A stretch of DNA of 64,000 nucleotides, taken from the NCBI RefSeq assembly GCF_013456555.2, contig NZ_CP059154.1:2542001-2606000 (forward strand). The letters run 5' to 3'. This stretch comes from Natrinema zhouii (GTDB taxonomy: Archaea > Halobacteriota > Halobacteria > Halobacteriales > Natrialbaceae). The position numbers and the translations under genes were made by a program. The stretch's first letter is position 1. Every line of letters starts with the position of its first letter. Positions 44,240 through 53,437 of this stretch are shown one piece after another. The notes beneath the pieces were generated by a model, which did not search any database, was not told the DNA's origin, and worked only from the letters and a program-made list of their open reading frames with translations.

Positions 44240-44318
44240 GGGGGCGTTCGCCGCGGCCGCGAGCGCCGCGGATCCGTCGGGCTTTTGGCGTCCCGCGCCC
44301 GACGATGTGACGAGACGG

Positions 44319-45572
44319 ATGGCCCGGTATCACATCGAAACGTACGGTTGTACGTCGAACCGCGGGGAGAGTCGCGAGATCGAGCGACGGCTCCGCGACG
44401 CGGGCCATCATCAGGTCGACGGTCCCGACGAGGCCGACGTCGCCATCCTCAACACCTGCACCGTCGTCGAGAAGACCGAGCGCAACATGCTCCGGCGGGC
44501 CGAGGAACTGGCCGACGAGACGGCTGACCTCTTCATCACGGGCTGTATGGCGCTCGCGCAGGGCGAGGAGTTCGCCCAGGCGGACGTCGACGGACAGGTC
44601 CTCCATTGGGACGAGGTTCCCGAGGCCGTCACCAACGGCGAGTGTCCGACGACAACCCCCGACGCGGAACCCATCCTCGACGGCGTCGTCGGCGTCCTCC
44701 CCATCGCGCGGGGCTGTATGTCCGACTGCTCGTACTGTATCACCAAGCAGGCCACCGGCAAGATCGACTCGCCGCCGATCGAGGAAAACGTCGCGAAGGC
44801 CCGCGCGCTGATCCACGCCGGCGCGAAGGAGATCAGGATTACGGGCCAGGACACCGGCGTCTACGGCTGGGACGAAGGCGAGCGCAAGCTTCACCGGCTG
44901 CTCGAGGAAATCTGCGAGATCGAGGGCGACTTCCGCGTCCGCGTGGGGATGGCGAACCCCAAGGGCGTCCACGGCATCCGCGAGGAGTTGGCCGACGTCT
45001 TCGCCGCACACGAGGAACTGTACGACTTCCTGCACGCCCCTGTTCAGTCGGGAAGCGACGACGTGCTGGGGGACATGCGACGCCAGCACCAGGTCGAGGA
45101 GTACCTCGAGGTCATCGAGACCTTCGACGAGGCCCTCGACTACTGGACGCTGTCGACGGACTTCATCGTCGGCTACCCCACCGAAACCGACCACGACCAC
45201 GCGCAGTCGATGGCCCTCCTCCGCGAGACTCGCCCGGAGAAGATCAACGTCACCCGCTTCTCGAAGCGGCCGGGCACCGACGCCGCCGAGCTGAAGGGCC
45301 TCGGCGGCACGATCAAGAAGGAACGCTCGAAGGAGATGAGCGCGGTCAAGCGCGACATCGTCGCCGACGCCTACGAGGAGATGGTCGGCGAGACCCGCGA
45401 GGACGTCCTCGTCGTCGAGCAGGGCACCGCCGACTCCGTGAAGTGCCGCGACTCGGCCTACCGCCAGATCATCGTCCAGCACGCGAGCGACTACGGCCTC
45501 GAGCCCGGCGATTTCGTCGATCTCGAGGTGACGGCCCACGAGACGATGTACGCGTTCGGCAAGCCGGTATAG
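44319..45572 (+). CDS. tRNA t6A37 methylthiotransferase (e-MtaB type)
   Basis: This 417-residue radical SAM enzyme converts t6A to ms2t6A at position 37 of tRNA. The N-terminal MTTase domain holds cluster cysteines in ETYGCTSNRGE, NTCTVV and ITGCMA. The radical SAM motif is RGCMSDCSYC (CxxxCxxC). The C-terminal TRAM domain ends the protein (DFVDLEVTAHETMYAFG). The archaeal/eukaryotic MtaB subgroup fits the length and the KQATGKIDSPP loop. Confidence 0.94.
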   Translation: MARYHIETYGCTSNRGESREIERRLRDAGHHQVDGPDEADVAILNTCTVVEKTERNMLRRAEELADETADLFITGCMALAQGEEFAQADVDGQVLHWDEVPEAVTNGECPTTTPDAEPILDGVVGVLPIARGCMSDCSYCITKQATGKIDSPPIEENVAKARALIHAGAKEIRITGQDTGVYGWDEGERKLHRLLEEICEIEGDFRVRVGMANPKGVHGIREELADVFAAHEELYDFLHAPVQSGSDDVLGDMRRQHQVEEYLEVIETFDEALDYWTLSTDFIVGYPTETDHDHAQSMALLRETRPEKINVTRFSKRPGTDAAELKGLGGTIKKERSKEMSAVKRDIVADAYEEMVGETREDVLVVEQGTADSVKCRDSAYRQIIVQHASDYGLEPGDFVDLEVTAHETMYAFGKPV

Positions 45573-45694
45573 CGCGACGATAGCGGTCGTCGGCGCTCTC
45601 GCTACCCGCTCACAACCGGTTACAACCGCTCGCGATCCAGCGAGTCATGCTATCGGCACGTACTCTTTTGACGAATCGGAGCGTACGCCGAGGC

Positions 45695-45931
45695 ATGCTC
45701 ACGCTCTATCAGCTCGAGGGCTGTCCCTACTGTGAACGCGTCGCCGACCGCCTCGAGGAACTCGATATCGACTACGAGAGCGTCTGGGTCGAGGGACTGC
45801 ACTCGACGCGCGACGAGGTCAAGCGCGTCTCCGGGCAGCGCCAGGTGCCCGTTATCGTCGACGAGGAGTACGGCGTCACGATGGCCGAATCCGAACGGAT
45901 CGTGGACTACCTCGAGACGACGTACGCGTAA
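45695..45931 (+). CDS. Glutaredoxin-like protein
   Basis: This 78-residue thioredoxin-fold protein has the active site GCPYCERV (C10, C13), the cis-proline in RQVPVIV and the final TMAESERIVDYLE. It may reduce disulphides or mixed thiols with a low-molecular-weight thiol. ATG at 45695 is preferred because a TATA-like ACTCTTTTGAC lies 25-35 bases upstream; an in-frame ATG at 45647 would precede that element. Confidence 0.9.
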   Translation: MLTLYQLEGCPYCERVADRLEELDIDYESVWVEGLHSTRDEVKRVSGQRQVPVIVDEEYGVTMAESERIVDYLETTYA

Positions 45932-45964
45932 ACACGACCGACGTATCGACCCCGATACCATCGG

Positions 45965-46900
45965 TCACCTCTCGCTCCTGTCGTCAGCATCGTCGGCTCT
46001 CGAGCGGGCCGTCGACCCGGTACCAATCAAGCTCTCGAGCGACTGCGCCGTCGCCGTCCCGAGGTCGATCCCTTCTCGCTCGAGGCGCGCAACGACTTCG
46101 CGGGCGTACTCCGAGCGGATACGGCCGTACGTACTGCGGTCGGGGTCGGCGATCCAGAACCGCGCGACGACCTGGATCGCGTCACCGAGGTCCGCGATCC
46201 GTGCGGTCGGCTCCGGGTCTGTGAGGATCTCCGGGTGGTCGACCGCCGCATCGGTCAGAATACGGGCGACGGCATCGAGATCGTCGTCGTAGCTGACCGC
46301 GACTGGGAACTGCAATCGGATGCGATCGTTCAGGACGGCGTTGGTAACTGCGCTCGCGGTTAGCTCCGAGTTCGGCACCGAAATGGTCTCGTTGTCGAAC
46401 GTGCGGACGCGCGTCGATCGGAAGCTGATGTCCTCGATGATCCCCTCTTGATCGCCCCAGCGGATCCAGTCGCCGATGTTGAACGACGGATCGGTGACGA
46501 TGAACGCCCCGCTGACGAAGTTACCGACCACGTTCTGGGCGGCAAACCCGAGTGCGACTGTCAGCGCGGCGACCAGGATCGCTGCCCGGTCGAGAATGAA
46601 ACTGAGGCCGGCGACCGAGAGTCCGATCACGATGGCGGCCGTGATCACGCCGAATCCGGTCATGCGCTCGAGGCCCTGTTGAAGCGTCCGTTCCGTGCCC
46701 CGGTAGTGCAACACGGTGCTTACGAGCGGCTGGACGGCGAACCGACCGATCGCGTACACCAGCGCGACCGTCAGCAGAAAGGTCGCGACGTTGTCGAGCA
46801 GGGAGAGATACGCCGCGATCAGTTCCTCGAGCTGAGTCAGTTCGGACACGCGTTCGGCGTTCGCCGGGAACTCGGACAAGGGTTTGGCCGGCAGTCGCAC
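45965..46900 (-). CDS. MscS family mechanosensitive channel
   Basis: This encodes a 311-residue channel. Three membrane helices cover about residues 30-125; the pore helix is in VALGFAAQNVVGNFVSGAFI. The beta domain follows (GDWIRWGDQEGIIEDISFRSTRVRTFDNETISVPNSELT split over strands), then the alpha/beta C-terminal vestibule and an Arg/Asp-rich tail. It releases solutes on hypo-osmotic shock. Confidence 0.94.
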   Translation of the reverse strand: MRLPAKPLSEFPANAERVSELTQLEELIAAYLSLLDNVATFLLTVALVYAIGRFAVQPLVSTVLHYRGTERTLQQGLERMTGFGVITAAIVIGLSVAGLSFILDRAAILVAALTVALGFAAQNVVGNFVSGAFIVTDPSFNIGDWIRWGDQEGIIEDISFRSTRVRTFDNETISVPNSELTASAVTNAVLNDRIRLQFPVAVSYDDDLDAVARILTDAAVDHPEILTDPEPTARIADLGDAIQVVARFWIADPDRSTYGRIRSEYAREVVARLEREGIDLGTATAQSLESLIGTGSTARSRADDADDRSER

Positions 46901-46951
46901 CGACTGTCGGAGTCGAGCCGCGGGATGGACGGTATTCCCCGATGGGAACTG

Positions 46952-47491
46952 TTACTCGAAGACGACGGCGCTGTCCGCGTCGGGAACGGTCGCACCGTCC
47001 TGCGCGGCGAACGCGTCGTGGACGTGCTCGTAGGTCGCCTCGAGTGCCTCGACGATTACCGTCGTCTCACTCAGGACCGGCATGAAGTTGGTGTCGCCCT
47101 GCCACCGCGGCACGACGTGGGTGTGTAGGTGGTCATCGATCGAGCCACCGGCCCCGTCACCGAGGTTCAAGCCGGCGTTGAAACCGTCCGGCTCGAGGGC
47201 GGCAGTGAGTGCGTCGAACGTTCGCTGTTTCAAGCGGGCGTGGTCGAGCAGGATATCGTCGCCGAGAGCGGTGTAGTCGCCGGTATGGGTGTGTGGGATC
47301 ACCATCAGATGTCCCGGATTGTACGGATAGTTGTTCAGCATGACGAACGCGTGCTCGCTTCGGGCGACGAGCAGGTTCTCTCGATCGGATCCCTGCTCGG
47401 GCAGTTCGCAGAACACGCAGTCCTCGATATCGGGGTTTTTGTCCTCGCGTCTGATCCACTCGATCCGCCACGGTGCGAATACCTGTTCCAT
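46952..47491 (-). CDS. HIT family hydrolase/transferase
   Basis: This 179-residue protein has the histidine triad H121, H123 and H125 in DDHLHTHVVPRW and an N-terminal zinc site starting CVFC (C25, C28) with NPGHLMVIPHTHTG downstream. The type is close to diadenosine tetraphosphate phosphorylase or hydrolase enzymes; the substrate is unproven. The promoter GCTTTAGGC on the minus strand lies about 25 bases before the start. Confidence 0.93.
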   Translation of the reverse strand: MEQVFAPWRIEWIRREDKNPDIEDCVFCELPEQGSDRENLLVARSEHAFVMLNNYPYNPGHLMVIPHTHTGDYTALGDDILLDHARLKQRTFDALTAALEPDGFNAGLNLGDGAGGSIDDHLHTHVVPRWQGDTNFMPVLSETTVIVEALEATYEHVHDAFAAQDGATVPDADSAVVFE

Positions 47492-47744
47492 ACCCGATAC
47501 TATTCGACGCGCGCCTAAAGCGTTTCAGTCCCCGATCTTGCACCACTCACTTCGGGAAATACCACCACTGCTGTATGTTACAATAGGACATAATTCTTCT
47601 ATAACTGAACGAGAACCGGTTCTGAACGATATCGGACTATCTGAGTGTCTCTTTCGCCTATGTTAACGCCGTCTTGCGGTTTTCACGACTCAGATTTCAA
47701 AATGAAGCATGGGTTTAAGATGAGGCTATACAATGAATTCAGTA
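47492..47744. promoter_or_regulatory. AT-rich intergenic region before the zinc beta-ribbon gene
   Basis: This is lower in GC than its surroundings. It holds the perfect palindrome AGAACCGGTTCT (47612-47623) and a TATA-like GGGTTTAAGAT (47709-47719) about 27-35 bases before the start at 47745. No gene is seen. Confidence 0.4.
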
Positions 47745-47945
47745 ATGGCAACAACTAACGACTCCTTTAACGGGATGACCGAGCACTGCGAAAACTGCGA
47801 GTTAGACACCCTCCACGAAGTTTCCGTCCAGATCCGAACCGAGAGCCTGAAGAAAGAGAACGCCCAGTTCTCCCGCGAGCCATACCGCGTCCGTGAGTGC
47901 CAGCGGTGTGGGGACCGCTCGAGTCAACGGATGAACAACGCCTGA
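47745..47945 (+). CDS. Small zinc beta-ribbon protein (DUF7835-like)
   Basis: This 66-residue protein has two CxxC-type knuckles, HCENCELDTLHEV and ECQRCGDRS, between which lies VQIRTESLKKENAQFSREP. It ends SQRMNNA. This small ribbon family is highly conserved in haloarchaea; the DUF7835 label is from memory. The start MATTNDSF is used, with an in-frame ATG four codons upstream and a possible later start MTEHCENC. Nucleic-acid or protein binding is plausible but unproven. Confidence 0.85.
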   Translation: MATTNDSFNGMTEHCENCELDTLHEVSVQIRTESLKKENAQFSREPYRVRECQRCGDRSSQRMNNA

Positions 47946-48088
47946 ACGTCGTCTAAATTTCTGACAACTGCTATCTACGCGACTAGACGATTCGCCTTCT
48001 CTCTTGCATTCTGTCTTCGTTCGATGCGACAGCTGCGCTCGATTCATGCATTACCGATTCGAATCGCCGATACTGACGTGGGCTGTGA

Positions 48089-48988
48089 TTACCTCGCAGT
48101 CGTCACTTCGCAGCCGTCTTCGGTGATGATGATCGTGTGCTCTTTCTGACTGACGAGGTAGCCGTCGTCCTCTTTGAGAACGGGATAGCCGTGGACAATA
48201 TCGTTGCGTTTGAGCCGACGCAGCGCCATCTCCGGGCGATCCGTCTCGAGCCACCGCGTCGCGAACGGTAGCGTTCGGAACTCCTCGGTGATCTGGTCCA
48301 GCGCGTCGCGAGCCTGTCGGTTTCGGACGGTGCCTTCGCGCTCGAGCGAGAAGATTTCCTCGCTTCCGCCTTCGCTGACCTTGCCACCGCCGTCGGTCGC
48401 GAACGGCTCGATTGCGACGACGTCGCCGACCTCGAGCGTCGTTCCCTGCGAGACGGCCCGGTTCGGAATGTTCGGGCTGGTGTGTTGTTCCCAGTGGCCG
48501 AGTCCGTGACCTGTCAGGTTGACGACTGGGTTATAGCCGTAGCCGTCGATCACGTCTTCGATTGCCGCGCCGATGTCGCCGGTTTCGACGCCCGGTTCGA
48601 CGATATCGAGGGCGGCCTCGAGAGCCTGTTCGGAGGCTTCGGCCAGTTCGGGATTGCCAGAGAGGTCGACGGTGATCGCGGTGTCAGCCAACCAGCCGTC
48701 CACGTGGACGCCAATATCGAGGTTGATCATCTCCTCGCCGAAGGTCGTCTCGTCGTCGATCGACGGCGTCGCGTGGGCCGCTTCCTCGTCGACGGAGATG
48801 TTGACGGGGAAGGCGGGTTTCCCACCGAGTTCCCGAATGCGATCTTCGGCCCACTCGGCGACCGCGAGGTGGCTCGTGCCGACCTCGACGCGGTCGGCTG
48901 CCTCCTCGCGCACTTGCGCGAGGATTTCGCCCGCCTCGCGGTGTTTCTCGTACTGCTCTGACTGGAGGTCTACCTCGGATTCGGCCAT
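48089..48988 (-). CDS. map: Type II methionine aminopeptidase
   Basis: This 299-residue pita-bread metalloprotease removes initiator methionine. Metal and active-site motifs are INLDIGVHVDGWLADTA (two Asp ligands), LTGHGLGHWEQH (His), IEPFATDG (Glu) and the final KEHTIIITEDG. The archaeal type II insertion near residues 190-250 is present. The start MAESEVDLQSE is typical. Confidence 0.96.
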   Translation of the reverse strand: MAESEVDLQSEQYEKHREAGEILAQVREEAADRVEVGTSHLAVAEWAEDRIRELGGKPAFPVNISVDEEAAHATPSIDDETTFGEEMINLDIGVHVDGWLADTAITVDLSGNPELAEASEQALEAALDIVEPGVETGDIGAAIEDVIDGYGYNPVVNLTGHGLGHWEQHTSPNIPNRAVSQGTTLEVGDVVAIEPFATDGGGKVSEGGSEEIFSLEREGTVRNRQARDALDQITEEFRTLPFATRWLETDRPEMALRRLKRNDIVHGYPVLKEDDGYLVSQKEHTIIITEDGCEVTTAR

Positions 48989-49046
48989 GCACCGGGGTTG
49001 TATCGGTCGACAAAAAGAGGTTCCGTCTCTCCGCCGGTCACCGGCG

Positions 49047-49190
49047 TTACTGACCCACCCGCCCGCGCGAGTGGTGTCGCTCGCGATCGACCCACTGACA
49101 TTCGGAACAGGTGGCGACGCCCTGGACGTTCGACAGCGTCGCGGTACAGTGCGGACACCGGCGTGCGGCGTACTGCGGCGGTCGGAGCAT
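49047..49190 (-). CDS. 47-residue zinc-ribbon protein
   Basis: A tiny protein [11 protein letters not shown] followed by [23 protein letters not shown], a CxxC-x(14)-CxxC ribbon. A very strong TATA box on the minus strand (TTTTATTATT, 49208-49217) lies about 25 bases before the ATG at 49190, implying a leaderless transcript. Small haloarchaeal zinc fingers of this size have been tied to stress adaptation and biofilm formation in Haloferax; that role is not shown here. Confidence 0.75.
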   Translation of the reverse strand: MLRPPQYAARRCPHCTATLSNVQGVATCSECQWVDRERHHSRGRVGQ

Positions 49191-49908
49191 GCATCGACCG
49201 ATGGCTACGTCAATAATAAAACTACCCCACGACGATTGTCGAAATACGGCGCGAGCAGCGTCGCCTGGAATCGATTCTCGAGCGAACAGCTCTCTGTCCC
49301 AACCGTTCGCGGAAGAAATCACGCGTATCGACATCGAGGGTCGTGAAACGGTCGCCACGGGTTATACTGATGCGGGTCTCGAGTTAACGTGGCGTGAGAG
49401 ACGCCAGGAATCGGGCGGGTACTCACTGGCACGCTGAGACCGGCTCGGAGCCCGTGATCACCGCTTCGAGACGACGGCACGAGCGAGTTCCCCCGGCGGG
49501 TGGATCACTGGTCTCGAGGCGGCGCTCTACGAGTGCTCTACAACGGTTTTTGTCGGATCAATGTACTCGGTGAGTAACGGCTGTGCGACCGTCGACGGTC
49601 GACCACCGATCGGAGCGAAACTGCTCACGGTGTGCCACCTGCAGAAAGTGCCCAATCACGGCCCGACGTCCCGCCGGCTCGTCCTGCTCTCGCTCTCCGG
49701 TCTGGAACGCGGCTTTTTTATACCGCGGATCGAGTATCGTTAATGGTTTTTATACGGGTTTTGAGACCGTCTCCTCGCCATCCAGGCCGTCCAGTCGTCT
49801 GTTTTCACCGTTCCCTCGCGTTCAGCGGGACTAGGTATCGGGTCAACTTTTGCCAGCCCGCGACGGAATGGTAGACCTTTTACCCCCGTCGAAGAACGTC
49901 TAGACGAG
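49191..49908. other. Long intergenic region upstream of isocitrate dehydrogenase
   Basis: About 700 bases have no well-supported gene. They contain the leftward TATA box at 49208-49217, a perfect 16-bp palindrome CGACCGTCGACGGTCG (49586-49601), and three rightward TATA-like elements: GGTTTTTGTC (49554-49563), CTTTTTTATACC (49712-49723) and GGTTTTTATACG (49744-49755). The last two suggest a separate transcript, perhaps a small RNA or a long leader. A possible 78-codon frame at 49201-49437 starts inside the TATA box and is doubtful. The icd promoter ACCTTTTAC is at 49875-49883. Confidence 0.4.
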
Positions 49909-51171
49909 ATGAGCTACGACAAGATCGAGGTCCCCGACGATGGGGAGCAGATCACGCTGAAAGACGGTACCGAGGACGAACTCGAGGTACCTGACAACCC
50001 GATTATTCCGATTATCTACGGTGACGGTGTGGGCAGCGACGTCGGCCCCGCCGCACAGAAGGTGCTGGAGGCCGCCGCGGAGGCGACCGGTCGCGACATC
50101 AACTGGATGCGACTCTACGCCGGCGAATCCGCACGCGAGAAGTACGACGAGAACCTGCCCGCCGAGACCGTCGAGGCGATCAAGGAACACCGCGTCGCGA
50201 TCAAGGGTCCGCTGACGACGCCCGTCGGCGCTGGATTCCGATCGCTCAACGTCGCCCTGCGGAAGAAGCTCGACCTCTACGCGAACGTTCGACCGACCTA
50301 TTACATGGACGGCGTTCCGTCACCGGTCAAAGACCCCAGCGAGATGGACATGGTCACCTTCCGTGAGAACACGGAAGACGTCTACGCCGGCATCGAGTGG
50401 GAGGCCGGCACCGACGACGTCCAACAGGTCAAGGAGTTCGTCGAAGACGAGATGGGCGACGACGACGTCATCCACGACGGTCCCGTCGGTATCGGCATCA
50501 AGCCGATTACCGAGTTCGGATCCAAGCGTCTCATCCGTCGCGCCATCGACTACGCCCTCGAGCACGACCGCGACTCGGTCACGCTCGTCCACAAGGGCAA
50601 CATCATGAAGTTCACCGAGGGGCAGTTCCGCGACTGGGGCTACGAGGTCGCAGAGGAGGAGTACGGTGACGAGGTCATCACCGAGGACACCCTCTGGGAG
50701 GAACGCGACGGTGAAGCGCCGGAGGACGCGGTCGTCGTCAACGACCGTATCGCCGACAACATGCTCCAGCAGCTGCTGACTCGAACCGGCGATTACGACG
50801 TCATCGCGACGATGAACCTCAACGGGGACTACATGTCCGACGCCGCCGGCGCACAGATCGGTGGCCTCGGCATCGCCCCCGGTTCGAACTTCGGCGACGG
50901 CCTCCTGCTGGCCGAACCCGTCCACGGCTCCGCACCCAAGTACGAGGGCCAGGACAAGGTCAACCCGACCGCCATGATCCTCTCGGGCCGCATGATGCTC
51001 GAGTACATCGGCTGGTCCGACGCCGCCGACCTCGTTCGCGACGCCGTCGAGGAGACCATCTCCTCGGGCAAGGTCACCTACGACCTCGAGCGCAACCTCG
51101 AGGACGCCGAGAAACTCGCCACCAGCGAGTACGCCGAGGAAGTCGTTAGCAATATCGAGAAGCTCTCGTAG
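49909..51171 (+). CDS. icd: NADP-dependent isocitrate dehydrogenase
   Basis: This 420-residue TCA-cycle enzyme oxidises isocitrate to 2-oxoglutarate. Motifs are IPIIYGDGVGSDVGP, GPLTTPVGAGFRSLNVALRK (phospho-loop serine and substrate arginines), TFRENTEDVYAGIEW, and NLNGDYMSDAAGAQIGGLG plus EPVHGSAPKYEGQDKVNPTAMI at the cofactor site. The length matches haloarchaeal NADP enzymes. A TATA-like ACCTTTTAC about 30 bases before the ATG indicates a leaderless or nearly leaderless mRNA. Confidence 0.97.
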   Translation: MSYDKIEVPDDGEQITLKDGTEDELEVPDNPIIPIIYGDGVGSDVGPAAQKVLEAAAEATGRDINWMRLYAGESAREKYDENLPAETVEAIKEHRVAIKGPLTTPVGAGFRSLNVALRKKLDLYANVRPTYYMDGVPSPVKDPSEMDMVTFRENTEDVYAGIEWEAGTDDVQQVKEFVEDEMGDDDVIHDGPVGIGIKPITEFGSKRLIRRAIDYALEHDRDSVTLVHKGNIMKFTEGQFRDWGYEVAEEEYGDEVITEDTLWEERDGEAPEDAVVVNDRIADNMLQQLLTRTGDYDVIATMNLNGDYMSDAAGAQIGGLGIAPGSNFGDGLLLAEPVHGSAPKYEGQDKVNPTAMILSGRMMLEYIGWSDAADLVRDAVEETISSGKVTYDLERNLEDAEKLATSEYAEEVVSNIEKLS

Positions 51172-51312
51172 AGGCAACTGACCGTCGTTTCTTCCGTTTT
51201 CCGTTCTTTCGGCTACTATCTCTCGGCTAGTCCGCGACGAGTCGACATCCAACTATGATTTCGGTACTGATATGAACGGCAGAATTATAACCGATCGAAT
51301 ACGCTGATTGGT

Positions 51313-52455
51313 ATGGACTCGAGGTCCGATCGGGCCGACGACCCGAACCGCGCGGCCGATCCGTTGACCCGGCTCCGCGCCGGTCGGGAGCCGGGTGACG
51401 ACCTCGTTCCGGCACTTGCACTCGTCATCGCCGGGGTACTGGTCCCGCTGTTCGTCGCCGCGCGATACGAAGGCCTCCTCGAACTGTACATCGATCCGAA
51501 GGAGTACAGCATCCTCGTCGCGTTAGGCGTCGGACTCGTGTTCTGGCTCCTCGTGGACGGGTTCGACCTCGATCGCGTCACCGTGTTCGGGACGGCGATT
51601 ATCGCACCGATGCCGGTCACGATAGCGGTTGGCCTCCTGGCCGCCGTGCTCGATTTAGCGTGGCTGGGTAGTTCCGTCGTCGACGAGCTCTTCCCGTATT
51701 CGCTCGCGATCACGGCCGCCGGTGCGCTCGCCGTCGGTCTCTCGCTGCTGACCGAGCAGCTATCGATCCGCCATCCGCGGCTTCCGGAGCGTCGGTGGCT
51801 GGCGCTTACGGCCGGCGCGACGGCACTTTTCGGAATCGGTGCTGGAGTCGGTATCCGGTATGCGAGGCCGCCATCGGCGTCTCTCGAAGACGTTCGCGTC
51901 CACTACAGTGCCGCGGAGGCATCGTTTTCGGTGTTTCTCGATATCGACTCGACCGACCTCCACATCGCTGTCGTCGCACCCGACGGAACGATCACGAGGG
52001 ACCAGCCGTTCGAGACCGAGGCCGAACGCGGATGGACGACGGTCAGGATCGCCCAGCCCCGCGGGTCGCTCTACCGCGGCTAGTTCGAGATTCGTCTCGG
52101 TACGTTCTGGGGGAACACGGTCGATTCGATGCCGATCAGTGTCGAAGACGGTCCCGTCCTGTCGATCCAGCGCGTCGAAACCGACCAGTTTCGACCGAGC
52201 GAGACCGTCGTCACCGCCACTGTCGAAAACGGCGGCGATGTCACTGGTGCGACGGCGGTCGATCTCCGCGGTGCCGGGGGCAACGAACTCGACAGCACCA
52301 CCGTTCGTCTCGAACCCGGAGCGACGACCGACACCAGATTCACGATTCGCCGAGACGACCGCGAGACGGACCGCGACGAGCTCTTCGTCACGGCGAGACT
52401 CGAGGGTGCCGAGACGGAAGACGACCGGCGACGAGTCGATCTCTCCGAAGAGTAA
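51313..52455 (+). pseudogene. Membrane protein gene interrupted by in-frame TAG
   Basis: Codons 1-256 encode an acidic N-terminus, then four to five membrane helices (residues 35-175: LVPALALVIAGVLVPLFVAA, YSILVALGVGLVFWLLV, ITVAVGLLAAVLDL region, YSLAITAAGALAVGLSLL) and a beta-rich part. TAG at 52081-52083 ends this frame. The same frame then runs 123 codons more without a stop: FEIRLGTFWGNTVDSM, ATVENGGDVTGATAVDLRG and EPGATTDTRFTIRRDD, an immunoglobulin-like secretion-side domain. A change from GAG or CAG explains it. The family is unknown to me. The TATA-like AATTATAACC lies 20-29 bases before the start. Confidence 0.8.
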
Positions 52456-52488
52456 CGTTCTCACCAGCGGCGGACGTATCCCCCAGTG

Positions 52489-52926
52489 ATGGACGATCTC
52501 GAGGTCCGAATCGCCGATGCTGAACGAGAACGCGAGGACGCCTTCGCGGTCAGACGGGAGGTGTTCGTCGAGGAACAGGGTGTCGACGAGGACGTAGAGT
52601 ACGACGAGCACGACGAGACGGCCACCCACGTCGTCGCCTACGACGGCGACGAACCGATCGGCGCGGCGCGACTGCGCGAGTACGAGGCTGATATCGGCAA
52701 GGTCGAACGCGTCGCCGTCCTCGAGTCGCGACGAGAGGAAGGCGTCGGTCGTGCCCTGATGCAGGTCCTCGAGCAGCGGGCCGACGCGCTGGGGTTTACG
52801 GCGCTGAAATTGCACTCGCAAACGCGGGCCGCTGATTTCTATCGGAGTCTGGGCTACGAACGACGCGGGGACGAGTTCGAGGAAGCCGGGATCCCCCACG
52901 TCGAGATGCGGAAGTCGCTAGTGTGA
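52489..52926 (+). CDS. GNAT family N-acetyltransferase (ElaA-like)
   Basis: This 145-residue single GNAT domain has RREVFVEEQGVDEDVEYDEHD at the N-terminal substrate region, KVERVAVLESRREEGVGRALMQ as the acetyl-CoA loop split over strand and helix, and FYRSLGYERRGDEFEEAGIPHVEM at the C-terminus, typical of the ElaA/YjcF group. The acceptor is unknown. ATG at 52489 follows a GTG in frame one codon earlier. Confidence 0.9.
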   Translation: MDDLEVRIADAEREREDAFAVRREVFVEEQGVDEDVEYDEHDETATHVVAYDGDEPIGAARLREYEADIGKVERVAVLESRREEGVGRALMQVLEQRADALGFTALKLHSQTRAADFYRSLGYERRGDEFEEAGIPHVEMRKSLV

Positions 52927-52996
52927 TCGGCCGTCGAATACTTCAGAAACGTCACTCGAGTCGAGACAGTTCGACGGTCCGCTCCTTGCGGACGAG

Positions 52997-53341
52997 TTGC
53001 TGCCCGAGCGGAGTATTCTCTCGCTCGAGGAGTACCTCGCGATGCAGCGTTCGATCGGCAACGAGACGCGGTTTCGCGTCCTGAACGCACTCGTCGACGT
53101 CGGGTCTCAGAGCGCCAGCGAGTTACGCGACCGCCTCGAGATCGAGTCGAACGTGCTCCACTACCACCTCGACGAACTCGTCGACGTCGGTCTCGTGGAG
53201 AATAGAAAACGCAAGGAACCCGATAGCGACGGGCTCTATTCCTACTACCGAGCGACCTCGCTCGGCGAGGGTATTCTGGAACACGGCGTCCGCGAACTGA
53301 TGCGGCGGGAGTGGGACGCGCTCGAAGAGTATAGCGCGTGA
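52997..53341 (+). CDS. ArsR-type winged-helix regulator, start uncertain
   Basis: This protein has 114 residues if TTG at 52997 starts it. The wHTH is clear: MQRSIGNETRFRVLNALVDVG, SASELRDRLEIESNVLHYHLDELVDVGLVENRKR, then YSYYRATSLGEGIL. The frame is open back to a stop at 52919 and encodes SLESRQFDGPLLADELLPERS, which looks like genuine family N-terminus, yet no ATG or GTG exists there. So the start is a TTG or other weak codon, or the original start was lost. ATG at 53042 (MQRSIG) would cut into helix 1. Confidence 0.8.
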   Translation: MLPERSILSLEEYLAMQRSIGNETRFRVLNALVDVGSQSASELRDRLEIESNVLHYHLDELVDVGLVENRKRKEPDSDGLYSYYRATSLGEGILEHGVRELMRREWDALEEYSA

Positions 53342-53437
53342 GCGCCATCCGTGTTCGACTGAACTAATCGCCGTCGAAACCGGTGTCTTTCGAGCGTCTG
53401 ACTGACTTTCAAGGGCCAGCGTGTGGCCATCGATGCT

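Noticed and set aside
49201-49437. A 78-codon rightward frame starting [12 protein letters not shown]
   Set aside because: Its start codon lies next to the strong leftward TATA box of the 47-residue zinc gene, and there is no promoter of its own. The C-terminal part looks protein-like, so it is left as doubtful rather than called.
49561-49743. A 60-codon rightward frame starting MYSVSNGC
   Set aside because: The start lies at the end of a TATA-like element, and the sequence lacks acidic haloarchaeal composition.
18951-52083. TAG recoding (pyrrolysine or another amber-decoded residue) as explanation for the two in-frame TAG codons
   Set aside because: TAG is used as the ordinary stop of many intact genes here, for example those ending at 5815, 7681, 7739, 8553, 14370 and 16562, and no pyrrolysine genes are present. 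Point mutation or base error is simpler.
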